Below, one piece after another: positions 44,400-57,671 of a stretch of DNA of 64,000 bases. The stretch is taken from positions 52,915,650-52,979,649 of the forward strand of contig OY855903.1 in the NCBI GenBank assembly GCA_963693305.1, written 5' to 3'. Positions within the stretch are counted from its first letter, which is position 1; each line of letters opens with the position of its first letter. The stretch comes from Meandrina meandrites (taxonomy: Eukaryota > Cnidaria > Anthozoa > Scleractinia > Meandrinidae). A program made the position numbers and the translations under genes. Below the pieces are notes generated by a model. The model saw only the letters and a list, made by a program, of their open reading frames with translations. It was not told the origin of the DNA and did no database searches.

Positions 44400-47300
44400 G
44401 TAAGTAGAGGAAATATTCCTTGAAGGAACAACCAAATTTTCTAATGGAGCATCATTTAGACAACAGTTTTCGCCTTTCCTCCCGAATCCATGGCTTTTAA
44501 AATAATTTCTCTTTGTTCCTGCGCAATTTCAATTTCTGCCAAACCACAGCATATTGTAGACACACGAACGTAGTTTTAGAAAACTGTGACAAACAAATGT
44601 TGCTATGGTAACAAATATAACCATAGCAACGATAATGAGATTCATCGATGAACAAGGGGCTTCTCGTAATCTGGTCGGAAACTTTATATCCAGGTTCTCA
44701 TTTTCCGAATTTCATTGGTTTGAGGTTCTCGAAAATAGTTAGACAACGAATTTATGTATTTGCAAAACTTTACGACAATATCTTAAATATATGTTAAAAA
44801 TATAACTGCCTCCTTCTTGTCCTTAAGGGTGAAACAAAATTTTATTACATCAATGAAGCGACATATAAAACCACTGCAGCTAAAGAGTGGTGACTATACT
44901 GCGCCTTAACCCTTTAACCGGCAATCGTACAAATTCGTACGAAAAGCACCAGCAATGTTTTGAAAATCTGCAGCTTTCACAGATCTGGAGATATGATAGT
45001 AATAATCTCTTGTTACGACAAAGTGATAAATTTTGAAGCGTTTAAAGCCAATTAACTGGCTACAGCTCTGTCTTTTCGTCTCGTATGGCTATTTGTTCTG
45101 CAGGAAATCCAAACATGCTCATTTTCTACTTCATTCGAAAACAACAAAAAACACACATCTTTGCCTTCAAATTTTTTTTAATAAAACAATAATTCTAAAT
45201 CTAAAATGTTGCATTTACAGCAGACGTCAAGCCTTCTACTTTTCGTTCAGTAAGAAAATTTGCCATCAAACCTTCAAAGGACTGAACAATTACCATTCGA
45301 TTTGAGCTATGCTTGCCAACCCCCAGATTCTCCTATACCTGACCGAAAGGAATGCTTGGGAAATCAGACACTTCAGCGGCATGCAACACAACCTACCTCC
45401 ATTTCATGTGTGTCGAGCCAGCCAACTCTACCAGCAAAATATTGCACCGATTGCATTCTTTAGAAGTCAAATCTCGTCCAAATTGCCTTGGTAGGTCTTG
45501 GAATCCAGCCGCAGAACGGCCAGAGAGACAACTTCACTCATGAACAACCATGTTTCCATACATATAGTTTTGGCGCTCCAATCACCGTCAAATCATCTCT
45601 CACTCCTGGTTTCTTTCAGAAGTTTGCCTCTACCCACCATTCAAGCTTCATGATGCCAGCCTGGGGGCTTCTGCAGTGGAAAATGGCTCTAAAAACACTT
45701 ATAAACGGAAAACTTACCAGATTCGAGCCGAACTGCTCGGCTTATCGAGCAAGCAACGGCCGAATGCTGACGTCACAATGAAAATTTGAGCCCTCGGTGT
45801 TACTAAACAGCGCATAGTTTCAATTAAACTTCTTATATGTGATCACGAAATTGTAGAGACTGCCTATGCTCAGAAAAACTCTTAAAAAACACACAGAAAT
45901 TTGCCGGTTAAAGGGTTAAAAGCACAATAGTGAAACTAAAGTAATCGGCTAGTTTCTAATAACACACCACTGATCAATCAAAGGCACTATGTGCAATGAA
46001 GTGGCTAAGAGTTACTGAACTCGGAAAATGAATTAACAAAACGAGGATTTATCATACCGCAACACGGTGGAGCCTGCGTCGCAGACAGTCTCCAAAAAAG
46101 CTTGTTCAGGCGTCCTGTATGCTTGTGGTTAGACAAATTAATGCGGAAGATCTATTCGATCGAGAATACAAAAGGGGTTGACAGTTGGTTGACAGACCTA
46201 ACGCGACTCCCGTAGTTTCAGGACTTTTGGCGAAACATGCCGAATTGCTACTCTCTTACGTACTTGATCAAAACAAAAACATAAGCGCGCAAAGTACAGT
46301 GGTCTGTCATGGGTCTTTAACCGTTATGTCCAGCTGAGAGTCGCGTTAGGTCTGCCGACAATCTGTCAACACCTTTTGTTTACATCTGATCGACCGGAGG
46401 AAGGAAGAAAGGAAGAAAGGAAGGAAGGAAGGATCGACCGCTTCAGTACGCAAAAACAGTCGTAAAAACAAAAGAACTAAGTCGAGGTTTAGGGGAATCA
46501 TTTGAATTTTCTTGACACACATATAAACTACTGGTTCTGGCGCATCGAGTAGTACAAAAGCTTCATGATATCGAACAAAGCTGTTTCTCGCGAAACGAGG
46601 CGAGCTTGGAAGACGAGTTTCGTGAGAAAACAGCTTTGTTCGAGATCATGAAGCTTTTGTACTACTCGATGAGCCAGAACCAGTAGTTTATATGTGTGTT
46701 CTTGTTTTCTTGTCCTCATCCTCGACTTTAAAAACCCTTTGTTTGGGATCAGTAGAGCGTAGTTCAAAACTAGCCTATCACTATTAGTCTACTTTTGCCA
46801 ATTGCAGCAACTGCAAACGAAGACGAAACGATTGGTTTTGGTTTTGTATCTGTATTTGTATCGTGGAGCGAGCTTATTCAAACAATGTACGTAGCAGTGT
46901 TGAACCAAATCACACTGACCAATAACAAAGGACACTCACAATCCAGTGATTAAGCCAATAATGTGGCCCGCATGAAGCGCGGGAAAGCGTGTGTGAGCGA
47001 TTCATGAAAGGCTTTGCTTTTACTTCTGATTGGATGACAAAGTAGCACAAGTTTTTAAACCAATCGCTAAGCAAATGCGAATGATTTTGGACGCTAATTG
47101 AAAAACCATTTTTACTATATCCTAACTTAATGCTATCAATCAGTAGGTACGGGAATCTCTTTCTGCCTTAGTGACGCTGTTGGTGTTGCCAATACGAGTA
47201 TCATCCCTGATAAACAGATAACGGCTTCTTCTTACTACGACTTCCGCTTCCTACCCGCTTATGGCCGACTCAACTTCAGTACAGCCGACGGATGGTGTGC

Positions 47301-50300
47301 GAGAACAAACGGGAACGATGAATATCTTCAGGTTGACCTTGGACGGCTATATGAAGTGTGCGGTGTTGCTACTCAGGGAGGCAGTCCGTACGAGTGGGTC
47401 ACGGCATTTAAGCTGTCTTACTCGCAGGATGAAGAAACCTGGGGGGCATATACGTATAATAGTGGCTTCTGGCCAGTGGTGAGAATGTTTTTATAATATA
47501 CGTTAAAGAGAAGGAGAAAAAGCGCGGAGAAAAACCTCAAATTGGCATCCAAAGCCCAACCCCAAATCTAAATTTGGCAACTGTTTCTCCATTTCCTTAA
47601 TACTTGCCTTTCACACACCTATCGACCAATGAGAGCGCGCGTACTATCTTAAATATTTTGTAATAGATCCTAGAGAAATATTGTACTTTAAACAGCAATA
47701 TCCAATGAGATTAGTTTTTAAATAAGAGAGCAGATAACAACGTTTAATTTGAGTGACTTTCTTACAATATGTTGCTCAACACAGGTTTTTGATCGTTTCT
47801 TGTCAGCCCACCCTGCAGCGCTTTGTCCATAAACAATTAACATACTGCTGTACACTGCTATTAAGACGGAATCCGCTAGGACTTCGAGTAGTTGTTGGAC
47901 AAAATTATGCACCAAAATTATTTACACTTTATTGCAAGCTTTTGTGTTACTGCTTCAAATATCTTATCAAAAGAAATCTTTTCTAACGACACCAAACATC
48001 GAAAACCAATCTCGAAATTCCGCTTAATTCCACCAAATCGCTTAAAAGACGCGAGCTTTTGCCTATACCTTGTGAACATTAAATTTCATTTTCTCAGGCT
48101 CTGATAAGAAATCGTTGTACCAAAATTATTTACACCTTATTGCAAACTTTTGTGTTACTGCTTCAAATATCTTATCAAAAGAAATCTTTTCTAACAACAC
48201 CAAACACCGAAAACAAATTTTGAAATTTCACTGAATTCCACTGAATCGCTTAAAGACGATTTTACAAAATGGCTGCACGTGAGAATTTCCCTATAGCTCG
48301 TGAACTTTGAAATTCCTTTTCTAAGACTCTGATAAGAAATTGTTGTTGGTGTTATCAGTGATAATTACTTACATCTTTACCTTTTATTTAGAGTAGAAAA
48401 TAACGCAATAGGATTTAAATTATTCTGGTACTCGATTTTTGTCCAACTTAAATAAATATTACTCGACTTCCTGGTGGATTCCGTCTTGATCGTTATTACC
48501 AATATAAAGATCTCTTGAGATTTTTCTATACTTTTACAGAGATTTCACAGGTATAGTAACGGGATTAGCAGGCACAAGATAAAACGTATAGATGCAAGAT
48601 ATATTCGCTTTAATCCAATTAAGCGGCATGGATGGAATTGTCTCAGAGTGGAGGTGTATGGCACAAGTGAGTTACTATTCCTTCATTCAACTGGTATGTT
48701 ATGAGGGTTAGTTGAGTTTTTACAATTTTGTAAGCATAATATAATTTGTTAAGGAATGCGTCAGAAGAAACCCCGACTTTAAATTTTGTAGATTTTCGTA
48801 TTATTTTCATTAATAATTGACACATTTTTGCTTTTAGTAACATACCTTAAATCGATTACATCCATGACAGCATCGATATAACAAGCAAAACTTGCTTCTC
48901 TTAGCGCGTCTCTGTTTGGCTAGGGTTTCCGTTCAGAATCACGAAAGTCGGCGCAAGTTTTTCCCGTTTTGCTACCCATGCCCAACACAAGTCAGCCTGC
49001 TCAATGAAAACCATTCTGCCTATGTTTTAACCTAATGCCATTAATTACACATAGGAGTCCCTTCGTGCTTCAGTAATGCTGTTGGTGTTGCCGATACGAG
49101 TATCATCCCTAATAAACAGATGACGGCTTCTTCTTACTACAGTTTCCCCTACCAGCCCGCTTATGGTCGACTCAACTTCGACACAGCCGACGGATGGTGT
49201 GCGAGCACCCCTAGCAGTGACGAAGACTGGCTTCAGGTTGACCTTGGACAGCTATATGAAGTGTGTGGTGTTGCTACTCAGGGAGGCAGTCAGTACTTTA
49301 ATTATGATGAGTGGGTCACGGCATTTCGGCTGTTTTACTCGCAGGATGGAGGGACCTGGACAGCTTATACGAATAAAACTGGCAACATAGTGGTGAGATT
49401 TTTTTTAGAATATAAGTTAAAGAAAAGAGAAGATGACGACGACAATTTAACATTAATTACGATGCAGGTTAAACAGAGCGGTTTCCCTTGAGTGTCGAAA
49501 GTAATTCGCATTTACCTTGATTTTGCATTACTTCACTCAGTTATTGGTTTAAAATACTCCTGCCTATTCTCAACCAGTTAAGCAATTTTGTTCATCTACT
49601 TCTTGGTTGAAATAGATTTTCTTAATATACGCTCTGGACAAACGTACCTCAGCGCGGAGGAAAATCTCAAATTGGTATCCAAATCCCAACCAAAGCCTAA
49701 CCCCAAATAAACATTTGGCAACTGTTTCTCCCATTTCTTTAATACTTGCCTTTCAAATTGCTCGACGAGTCTTGCGAAAGCTTTGAAATGTTTTCGAATA
49801 TGTGCCGGTAAACACAGAGAGCGGGACGTCACAACCGCCTTTACATACTCTCATCCAAACACACCTATACACCAATGAGAACGCGCGTACTATCTTAAAT
49901 ATTTTGTAATAGATCCTCGAGAAAACACTGTACTTTAACAGAAATACCCAATGAGATTAGCTTTTAAGTAAGGGAGCAGATAAAAACATTTCATTTGAGT
50001 GACTTTCTTACAATATGTTGCTCAACAAAGCTTTTTGGTCGTTTCTTGTCAGGTCACCCTGCAACTCGCTTTGTCTATAAACACTTTACATGTTGCTGTA
50101 CACTGCTATTAATCGTTATTGCCAATATAAAGATCTCTTGGGTTTTTTCTACACTTCTACAGGAATTTCACAGGAATGGCGAGAGTAACGGGATTGACCG
50201 GCACGAGATAAAACGTATAGTTGCAAGATATATTCGCTTTAATCCAACCAAGCGACATGGATGGAATTGTCTCAGAGTGGAGGTGTATGGCACAAGTGAG

Positions 50301-53300
50301 TTATTATTCCTTCATTCAACTGGTATGTTACGTGAGTTAGTTGAGTTTTTACTATTTTGTAAGCATAATATAATTTTTTATGCAATGCGTCAGAAGAAAC
50401 TTTAAATTTTGTAGATTTTCTTCTTATTATTTTCATTAATAATGGACACATTTTTTTCTTTTAAAAACATACTTTAGATCGATTACATCCATGATTGCCC
50501 CCGCAGGGTTTTGGCCCAGAGGCCAAAACCCGAGGAGGCATCATTGTAGTCCGCGCGTATATAGACTGTATATATAGTATATACCAGACAAAATCTCGAC
50601 TTGGCCAAAGTGGGACCGCAAGTAGTATCGGTAGGTGTGATAAAATGCCCGCAAGTAGTATCGGTAGGTGTGATAAAATTTCCTGTAATGTGATTGGCCA
50701 ATGATGATGCAAGATAAGGATGATTGGGTGATGATGACAAACCAAAGCGTGAGCACGTGCACAAATGACAAGTCAACAAACGAAGCTTGCAAACGTTGAT
50801 TGCAGTTGGGTTGCTGCAGTTTCCATCGAGCTTTACTGATTTCACAAGGTCTAGAAGCCGAAACTTACGCAATTGATATGATCAAAAACAAGAATAGTAC
50901 GTATTGGTTTAGAAATTTCTCTTGTTAGCGTGTTCCGAGCAGCTCTCGTTCGCTCGCAGGATTGACAGACTCAATCCGAAATCGAGATTTGTCAGACACA
51001 AATCACACTTCACACGAGGGGTTTGAAAGACTCAGGCCACAACCAAGATATAAAGTTAGCAGCTGCGATAAGTTCAAAAAGAGTTACAGAAGGAAAGTTT
51101 TTGAAAGATACCGCGAGCATTGAAACTCGCAGAGAAGTGAGAAAGTTTTCACTTGAGACATACATGTATACTAACTAGCCAGCTGTCGATCCAGTGCTTT
51201 CGGCTTTTAGGCGGAATATCATAACTTTAAAAAAAAACTCAAGTGGTAGAAATAAAAGATAAAAGACTCGATCAGTCTTTAGGCATTTAAGTAAAATTGG
51301 TAACTGAGACTTGCCAAGAAGGAAAGAGAATTCAAAAGCAGGCGTTTACATTGACAGAGGTGAGAAATCTTTTGGCATCCGTTTCGAGCTCAGCTGTCAA
51401 GTTGGTCATTGCTGTTTGAGTTCCCAGCCTTAATATATTCATTGAAACAAAAAATCTGAAAACAGCTGGTCTCAATTGGTAGTTTTAAAACGTTTCGCTA
51501 TTACCAAAGCTTATCCTCGCTAAGATCACTCATTACAGCAAAAAAGGGGAATAATCTCAGGAAGTTGGGGACGCATTCGTGTGATTAAATTTACGTGATT
51601 ATTACATGTAATCCTTCAGAATTTTTGCATAATTTGGCTTTGTTTTACTTATCTACTTGACTTCAACAATTCGTACTGAAAGTTTGTTTTAAATGGCACG
51701 TCCTCGTCCTATGATCTTGAAAACGAGAAGGCCAGAAACAAGTGGTACTTTGTAAATAATAAAGATGGTAAATTTTAAGCTCGGTAATAAATAATGAAGA
51801 TGATCTTTTTTCAACAATCTCATTGTTGAAAAAGATCATCTTCAAGTAGTACTTTGTGAGCAGAACACGACTGGAAAAATTAGTGTTTTCTTCTGAATTA
51901 TCGCAAGACTGTTCAAAACAGAAAACTGATTTTCAATCAATTAAGAAAATAGAATAGCCAAAATATCGAGCAAAATAATTGACTGTAGTATCGGATACGC
52001 TGAGAAAAAAGAAATGGATAACAGCGGGGGCAGCTGTAGTGTTAACTATCTCTAGTAGTATCCATGTAACAGGCAAAACTTGCTTCTCTTAGCACGTCTC
52101 TGTTTGGCTAGGGCTTCCGTTCTGTACCACGCAAGTCGGCGCAAGTTTTTCCCGTTTTGCCCGTTTCATCGCCCGAGTAGCTAGTAGCGGCTGTCGGCCG
52201 TTATAATATATACATGGGAATGGTGAACCGTCAGCAATATCTATGAGCATGATAAGTTTGATTTTATGTTGCTTTCTTCGATTGTAAAAAGTAAACGTTG
52301 AATATAATTTATTTTTAAATCTGCTGCGTTGTCTTTGACCTTTGTGGCGCACAGCGTGAAACTGATTAATCTTGTATCAGCTAGCGATTACACAAACTCG
52401 CTTTCAATTTTGATTTAACCGTCACATGTAAACTTAAGACAATTCTGTTGGCTCTTTTTTCTATGGGGCAGAAACAACATACACCTGATTTAGGACTAAA
52501 TAAAAACAGGATAAGTTCACAATCGATTTTCAAATTATCATCACATACGTTACAGCCAAGTACTTGATCAAAACAAAAACATAAGCGCGCAAAGTACAGC
52601 GGCCTGTCATGGGTCTTTAACCGTAATGTCCAACTGAGAGTCGCGCTAGGTCTACTAACCATCTTTCAATACCTTTTGTTTACATCTGATCGACCGAAGA
52701 AAGGAAGGAAGGAAGGAAGGAAGGAAGGAAGGAAGGAAGGAAGGAAGGAAGGAAGGAAGGAAGGAAGGAAGGAAGGAAGGAAGGAAGGAAGGAAGGAAGG
52801 AAGGAAGGAAGGAAGGAAGGAAGGAAGGAAGGAAGGAAGGAAGGAAGGATCGACCGCTTCAACTCCCCTTTCATCCCATAACCCCTGTTTTGCATACCCA
52901 AAAACAGTCGTAAAACAAAAGAACTAAGTCGAGGTTCAGGGGAATCATTTGAATTTTCTTGTTTTCTTGCCTTCAACCTCGACTTAAACCCTTTGTTTGG
53001 GATCAGTAGAGCGTAGTTCAAAACTAGCCTATCACTATTAGTCTACTTTTGCCAATCGCAGCAACTGCAAACAACACAATGAACCAAATGTGAAGATTGA
53101 TTTTGGTTTTGTATCTGTATTTGTATCGTGGAGCGAGCTTATTCAAACAATGAGCGTAGCAATGATAATCCAAATCACTCTGACCAATAACAAAGGACTC
53201 TCACAATCCAGTGAACCAGTCAGAACAAGAAGCCAATAATGTGGCCCGCATGAAGCGCGGGAAAACGTGTGTGAGCGAGTCACGATAGGTTTTGGTTTTA

Positions 53301-56300
53301 CTTCTGATTGGATGAGAAAGTAGCACATGTTTTTTAAACCAATCCCTAAGCAGATGCGAATTATTTTCGACACTAAATGAAAAACCATTTTTACTATATT
53401 CTAACTTAATTCTATCAATCATTAGACACAGGAATCTCTGCCTGCTTCAGTAATGCAGTTGGTGTTGCCAATCCGAGTATTATCCCTGACCAACACATGG
53501 CGGCTTCCTCTTACTACAGCCTCAGCTACCACAGCTACCAGCCCGCTTATGGTCGACTCAACGCAGCCGACGGTTGGTGTGCGAATACAAACGGGAGCGA
53601 TGAATATCTTCAGGTTGACCTTGGACAGCTGTATGAAGTGTGTGGTGTTGCTACTCAGGGAGGCGGTCCTGAGTACGATGCTATTGATGCGTGGGTCACG
53701 GCATTTGAGCTGCTTTACTCGCAGGATGGAAAGGACTGGAAAGTTTATACGGATAAAACTGGCCACATAGTGGTGAGAATTTTTTTATAATATAAGTTAA
53801 AGAAAAGAAAAGATGACGATGACAATTTTACATTAATTACGATGCAGGTTAAACAGAGCGGTTTCCCTTGAGTGTCGAAAGTAATTTGCTTTTACCTTGA
53901 TTTTGCATTACGTTACTCAGTATCAGGCGCCCTTTCAGACCGCTTCTCGAAAAGTCGCGAAATTCGCGCGCCTAATCCTAATTTATTCTCTCAAACTGCG
54001 TTCCTTTATTACTTAATAAATGTTTCTGATTTGAGTCTATTTTTGTGAATTTTACGTCTGATTCCAGTTTTTTGACATTTTCTAACAAATGACCCATGAT
54101 CATATCACAAGTTCCAACTCCCCGAGATTTTGATGGAATTTAAACTTATTGACATTTTTGTGAACCGCAGATGTTGTTCTTTAAAAAGGTGTCTGCGATT
54201 GGCGATTGGTTTCCTTGTTTTCAAAATGTTGTATTTCAAAGTTTGGTTATCGGTTTTTGGGAGGTTATCCTTGGGAAAATGCGAATATCTCCGAAACAAA
54301 GCCGAAAAATATAATTCCCAGACACCTTATTTTAGCTAAGGTGTAAATCTCGCGACACGCGAAATTTGAAGTCAATCGATGAAAACCCGTCTGACTTGGA
54401 GCTTCGAGAATATGCCGTAAATCGCAAATTTTATTTCGCCGAGAAAACTGCTCCTAAAGTTTTTGGGCTCCCTGCAGCTAGGTGTCTGCTTAATTAGGCA
54501 AAGCTGTCAGCGAAACCGTTGTCTTTTCATATTTGTTGTGCAACTGGAAGCCACGAAATTCGATACAACATGGGCTCAAGGCATAACGCGGTTATTTATC
54601 GGTAACTTTCAATGAACCCGAAAGCATCGATGGTTTTTAGTTGATGTTCAGTTTCTCCTTAATTTTATAGAACAATAAACGTCCCAGGAAAATAAAGAAC
54701 AAAATGCGCCAGGGAAAAATACATGTATGCAAAGACCGCCGCCGCTACGAATGATGCGGGCAATGACAACGTCGTTTCTCCTCGAGACTTGCTTCTTGAA
54801 GAAATGAAATGCTTTTATCTCAGTGTTAATTCTTCTCAGAAAGATCGTACATTTTCATGTAAGACTTACTGAACACGCATGATATGAAATCAACAGCAGC
54901 TTTCAAAATGTAATTCTTTGAAGATGGTTATTGTTTATTACAAACATATTCACCCTCTGCTTTTCGATGGAACAAAGGGCGGAAGGGTTCTGTTAACGCA
55001 TTGCGCCTTTCCTGACACCTATTTACATATACGACCACTTACATTTACATATAACAAAACCTAAAGCGAAGAAAATATCTAGCACAGCGCGTTCCTGTTC
55101 GATCAAAAATGATTCGACTCACGCGTTCCATATCGCGTGCCGGTTGATTGATGACTTGCATCAATTACCTTCATTTCAAACGAATAACAATGCAGTTCTA
55201 TATTTTTGCGAAAAAAAGCAATAAAAAACGATAAAAACTTATTTTTTACGATGGATTATGTCGCAGATTCGTATGAACTTTCATATTATGCGAAAATAAA
55301 CAAAATCATTTTTTTCATGAAAAAAGAGCATCTGATACCTTAAAATATTCTCGCCCATTCTCAACCAGTAAATCAATTTTGTTCATCTACTTCTTGGTTG
55401 ATATAAATTTTCTTAATATGCGCTCTGGACAAACGTACCTCAGCGCGGAGGAAAATCTCAAATTGGTATCCAAATCCCAACCAAAGCCTAACCCCAAATA
55501 AACATTTGGCAACTGTTTCTCCCATTTCTTTAATACTTGCCTTTCAAATTGCTCGACGAGTCTTGCGAAAGCTTTGAAATGTTTTCGAATATGTGCCGGT
55601 AAACACAGAGAGCGGGACGTCACAACCGCCTTTACATACTCTCATCCAAACACACCTATCGACCAATGAGCGCGCGCGTACTATCTTAAATATTTTGTTT
55701 TAGACCCCAGAAGAACATTGTACTTTAAGCAGGAATACCCAATGAGATTAGCTTTTAAGTAAGGGAGCAGATAAAAACGTTTAATTTGAGTGACTCTCTT
55801 ACAAGATGTTGCTCAACACAGCTTTTTGGTCGTTTCTTGTCAGGTCACCCTGCAACTCGCTTTGTCTATAAACACTTTACATGTTGCTGTACACTGCTAT
55901 TAATCGTTATTACCTATATAAAGATCTCTTGTTCTTTTTTTTCTACACTTTTACAGAAATTTCACAGGAATGGCGAGAGTAACGGGATTGACCGGCACAA
56001 AACAAAACGCATCGATGCAAGATATATTCGCTTTAATCCAACTAAGCGGCATGGATGGAATTGTCTCAGAGTGGAGGTGTATGGCGCAAGTGAGTTATTA
56101 TTCCTTCATTCAACTGGTATGTTATGAGGGATAGTTGAGTTTTTACTATTTTGTAGCATAATATAATTTTTTATGCAATGCGTCAGAAGAAACTTTAAAT
56201 TTTGTAGATTTCTTATTATTTTCATTAACAATTTCATTAACAATTTAACAATCCTTTTAGTAACATACCTCAGATCGATTACATCCGTGATAGCATCCAT

Positions 56301-57587
56301 GTAACAGAGAAAACTGGGTTTCCTGGCGCGTCTCTGTTTGACTAGGGCTTCCGTTCAGAATCACGAAAGTCAGCGCAAGTTTACCGATTTGCCACCAAAC
56401 GCAAGTCAGCCTGCTCAATGGAAAAACAAATCTGCCTATGTTTTAACCTAATGCTATTATTTACACATAGGAGTCCCTTCGTGCTTCAGTAATGCTGTTG
56501 GTGTTGCCGATACGAGTATCATCCCTAGTAAACAGATGACGGCTTCTTCTTACTACAACTCCAGCTACCTACCCGCTTATGGCCGACTCAACTTCAATAC
56601 AGCCGGCAGGTGGTGTGCGAGAACAAACGGGAACGATGAATATCTTCAGGTTGACCTTGGACAGCTATATGAAGTGTGTGGTGTTGCTACTCAGGGAGGC
56701 AGTCAGTACGATGGTAATGATGAGTGGGTCACGGCATTTGAGCTTTATTACTCGCAGGATGGAAAGACCTGGACAGCTTATAGGAATGAGAATGGCAAAA
56801 GAGTGGTGAGACATTTTATAACAAAAGGAAAGATTACGATGAAAATTTTATATTTTTTATGGTGTAGTTAAATAGAGGGGTTTTCACTTGCCGTGAGCAT
56901 AGAAATTAATTAAACTTGATCGCTTTTAAACCTAACGAAACAATATTCCGTCGGGATATGAGCTTCCTGGCCCGGTTGTAAGCCCCCCTTCCCCCCCCCC
57001 CCAAAAAAAAATCCCTTTTCCTTATTGCCTTATTTATATGAGATCCAAGAAGAACAGTGTACGTACTTTTAATAGAAATACCCAACAACTTAGTAACAGA
57101 GCAGGCAAAAACGTTAAATTAGAGTGGTTCCTTATTAAATGTGGCTCAGCGCAGCCGCCAGGTCGTTTCTTGTCAGTTTATTTGCAAACGGATATCAGGA
57201 AGCCCTTCGTATAATAAGCTGCCTCAGTTATAAACACCGCAATCTCTGTACATTTTTACAGGAATTTCACAGGGAAGGCGAGAGTAACACAGTTGACCGA
57301 CACGAGTTAAAACCCACATATGCAAGATATATTCGCTTTAATCCAACCAAGCGGCATGAATGGAACTGTCTTAGAGTGGAAGTCTACAACAGCCGTGAGT
57401 TACTACATGCTTTAGTTAGCACACGTGGAGCCCAGGCTCGCGTCATGATAACTCAGTCAAAATGGCGGCGGCAATATTATAAGGATTTGTATGAAACATT
57501 ATAGGTGAAGTTGATATCAAAAAAATTAATTAAACAGCTAGAAAAGCATATGTTGTCTATTTTATGTTTCAGTTTACTGTTCTAAAG

Positions 57588-57671
<84 letters not shown>

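Noticed and set aside
45260..45781. Overlapping short frames inside the piggyBac-type element
   Set aside because: No match to the DDD transposase or its Cys-rich tail; three frames are open at once, suggesting chance.
49596..49832. 78-residue minus-strand frame almost identical to one at 55387-55623
   Set aside because: The identity comes from the duplicated F5/8C intron as a whole, which is equally similar outside the frame; no sign of coding constraint.
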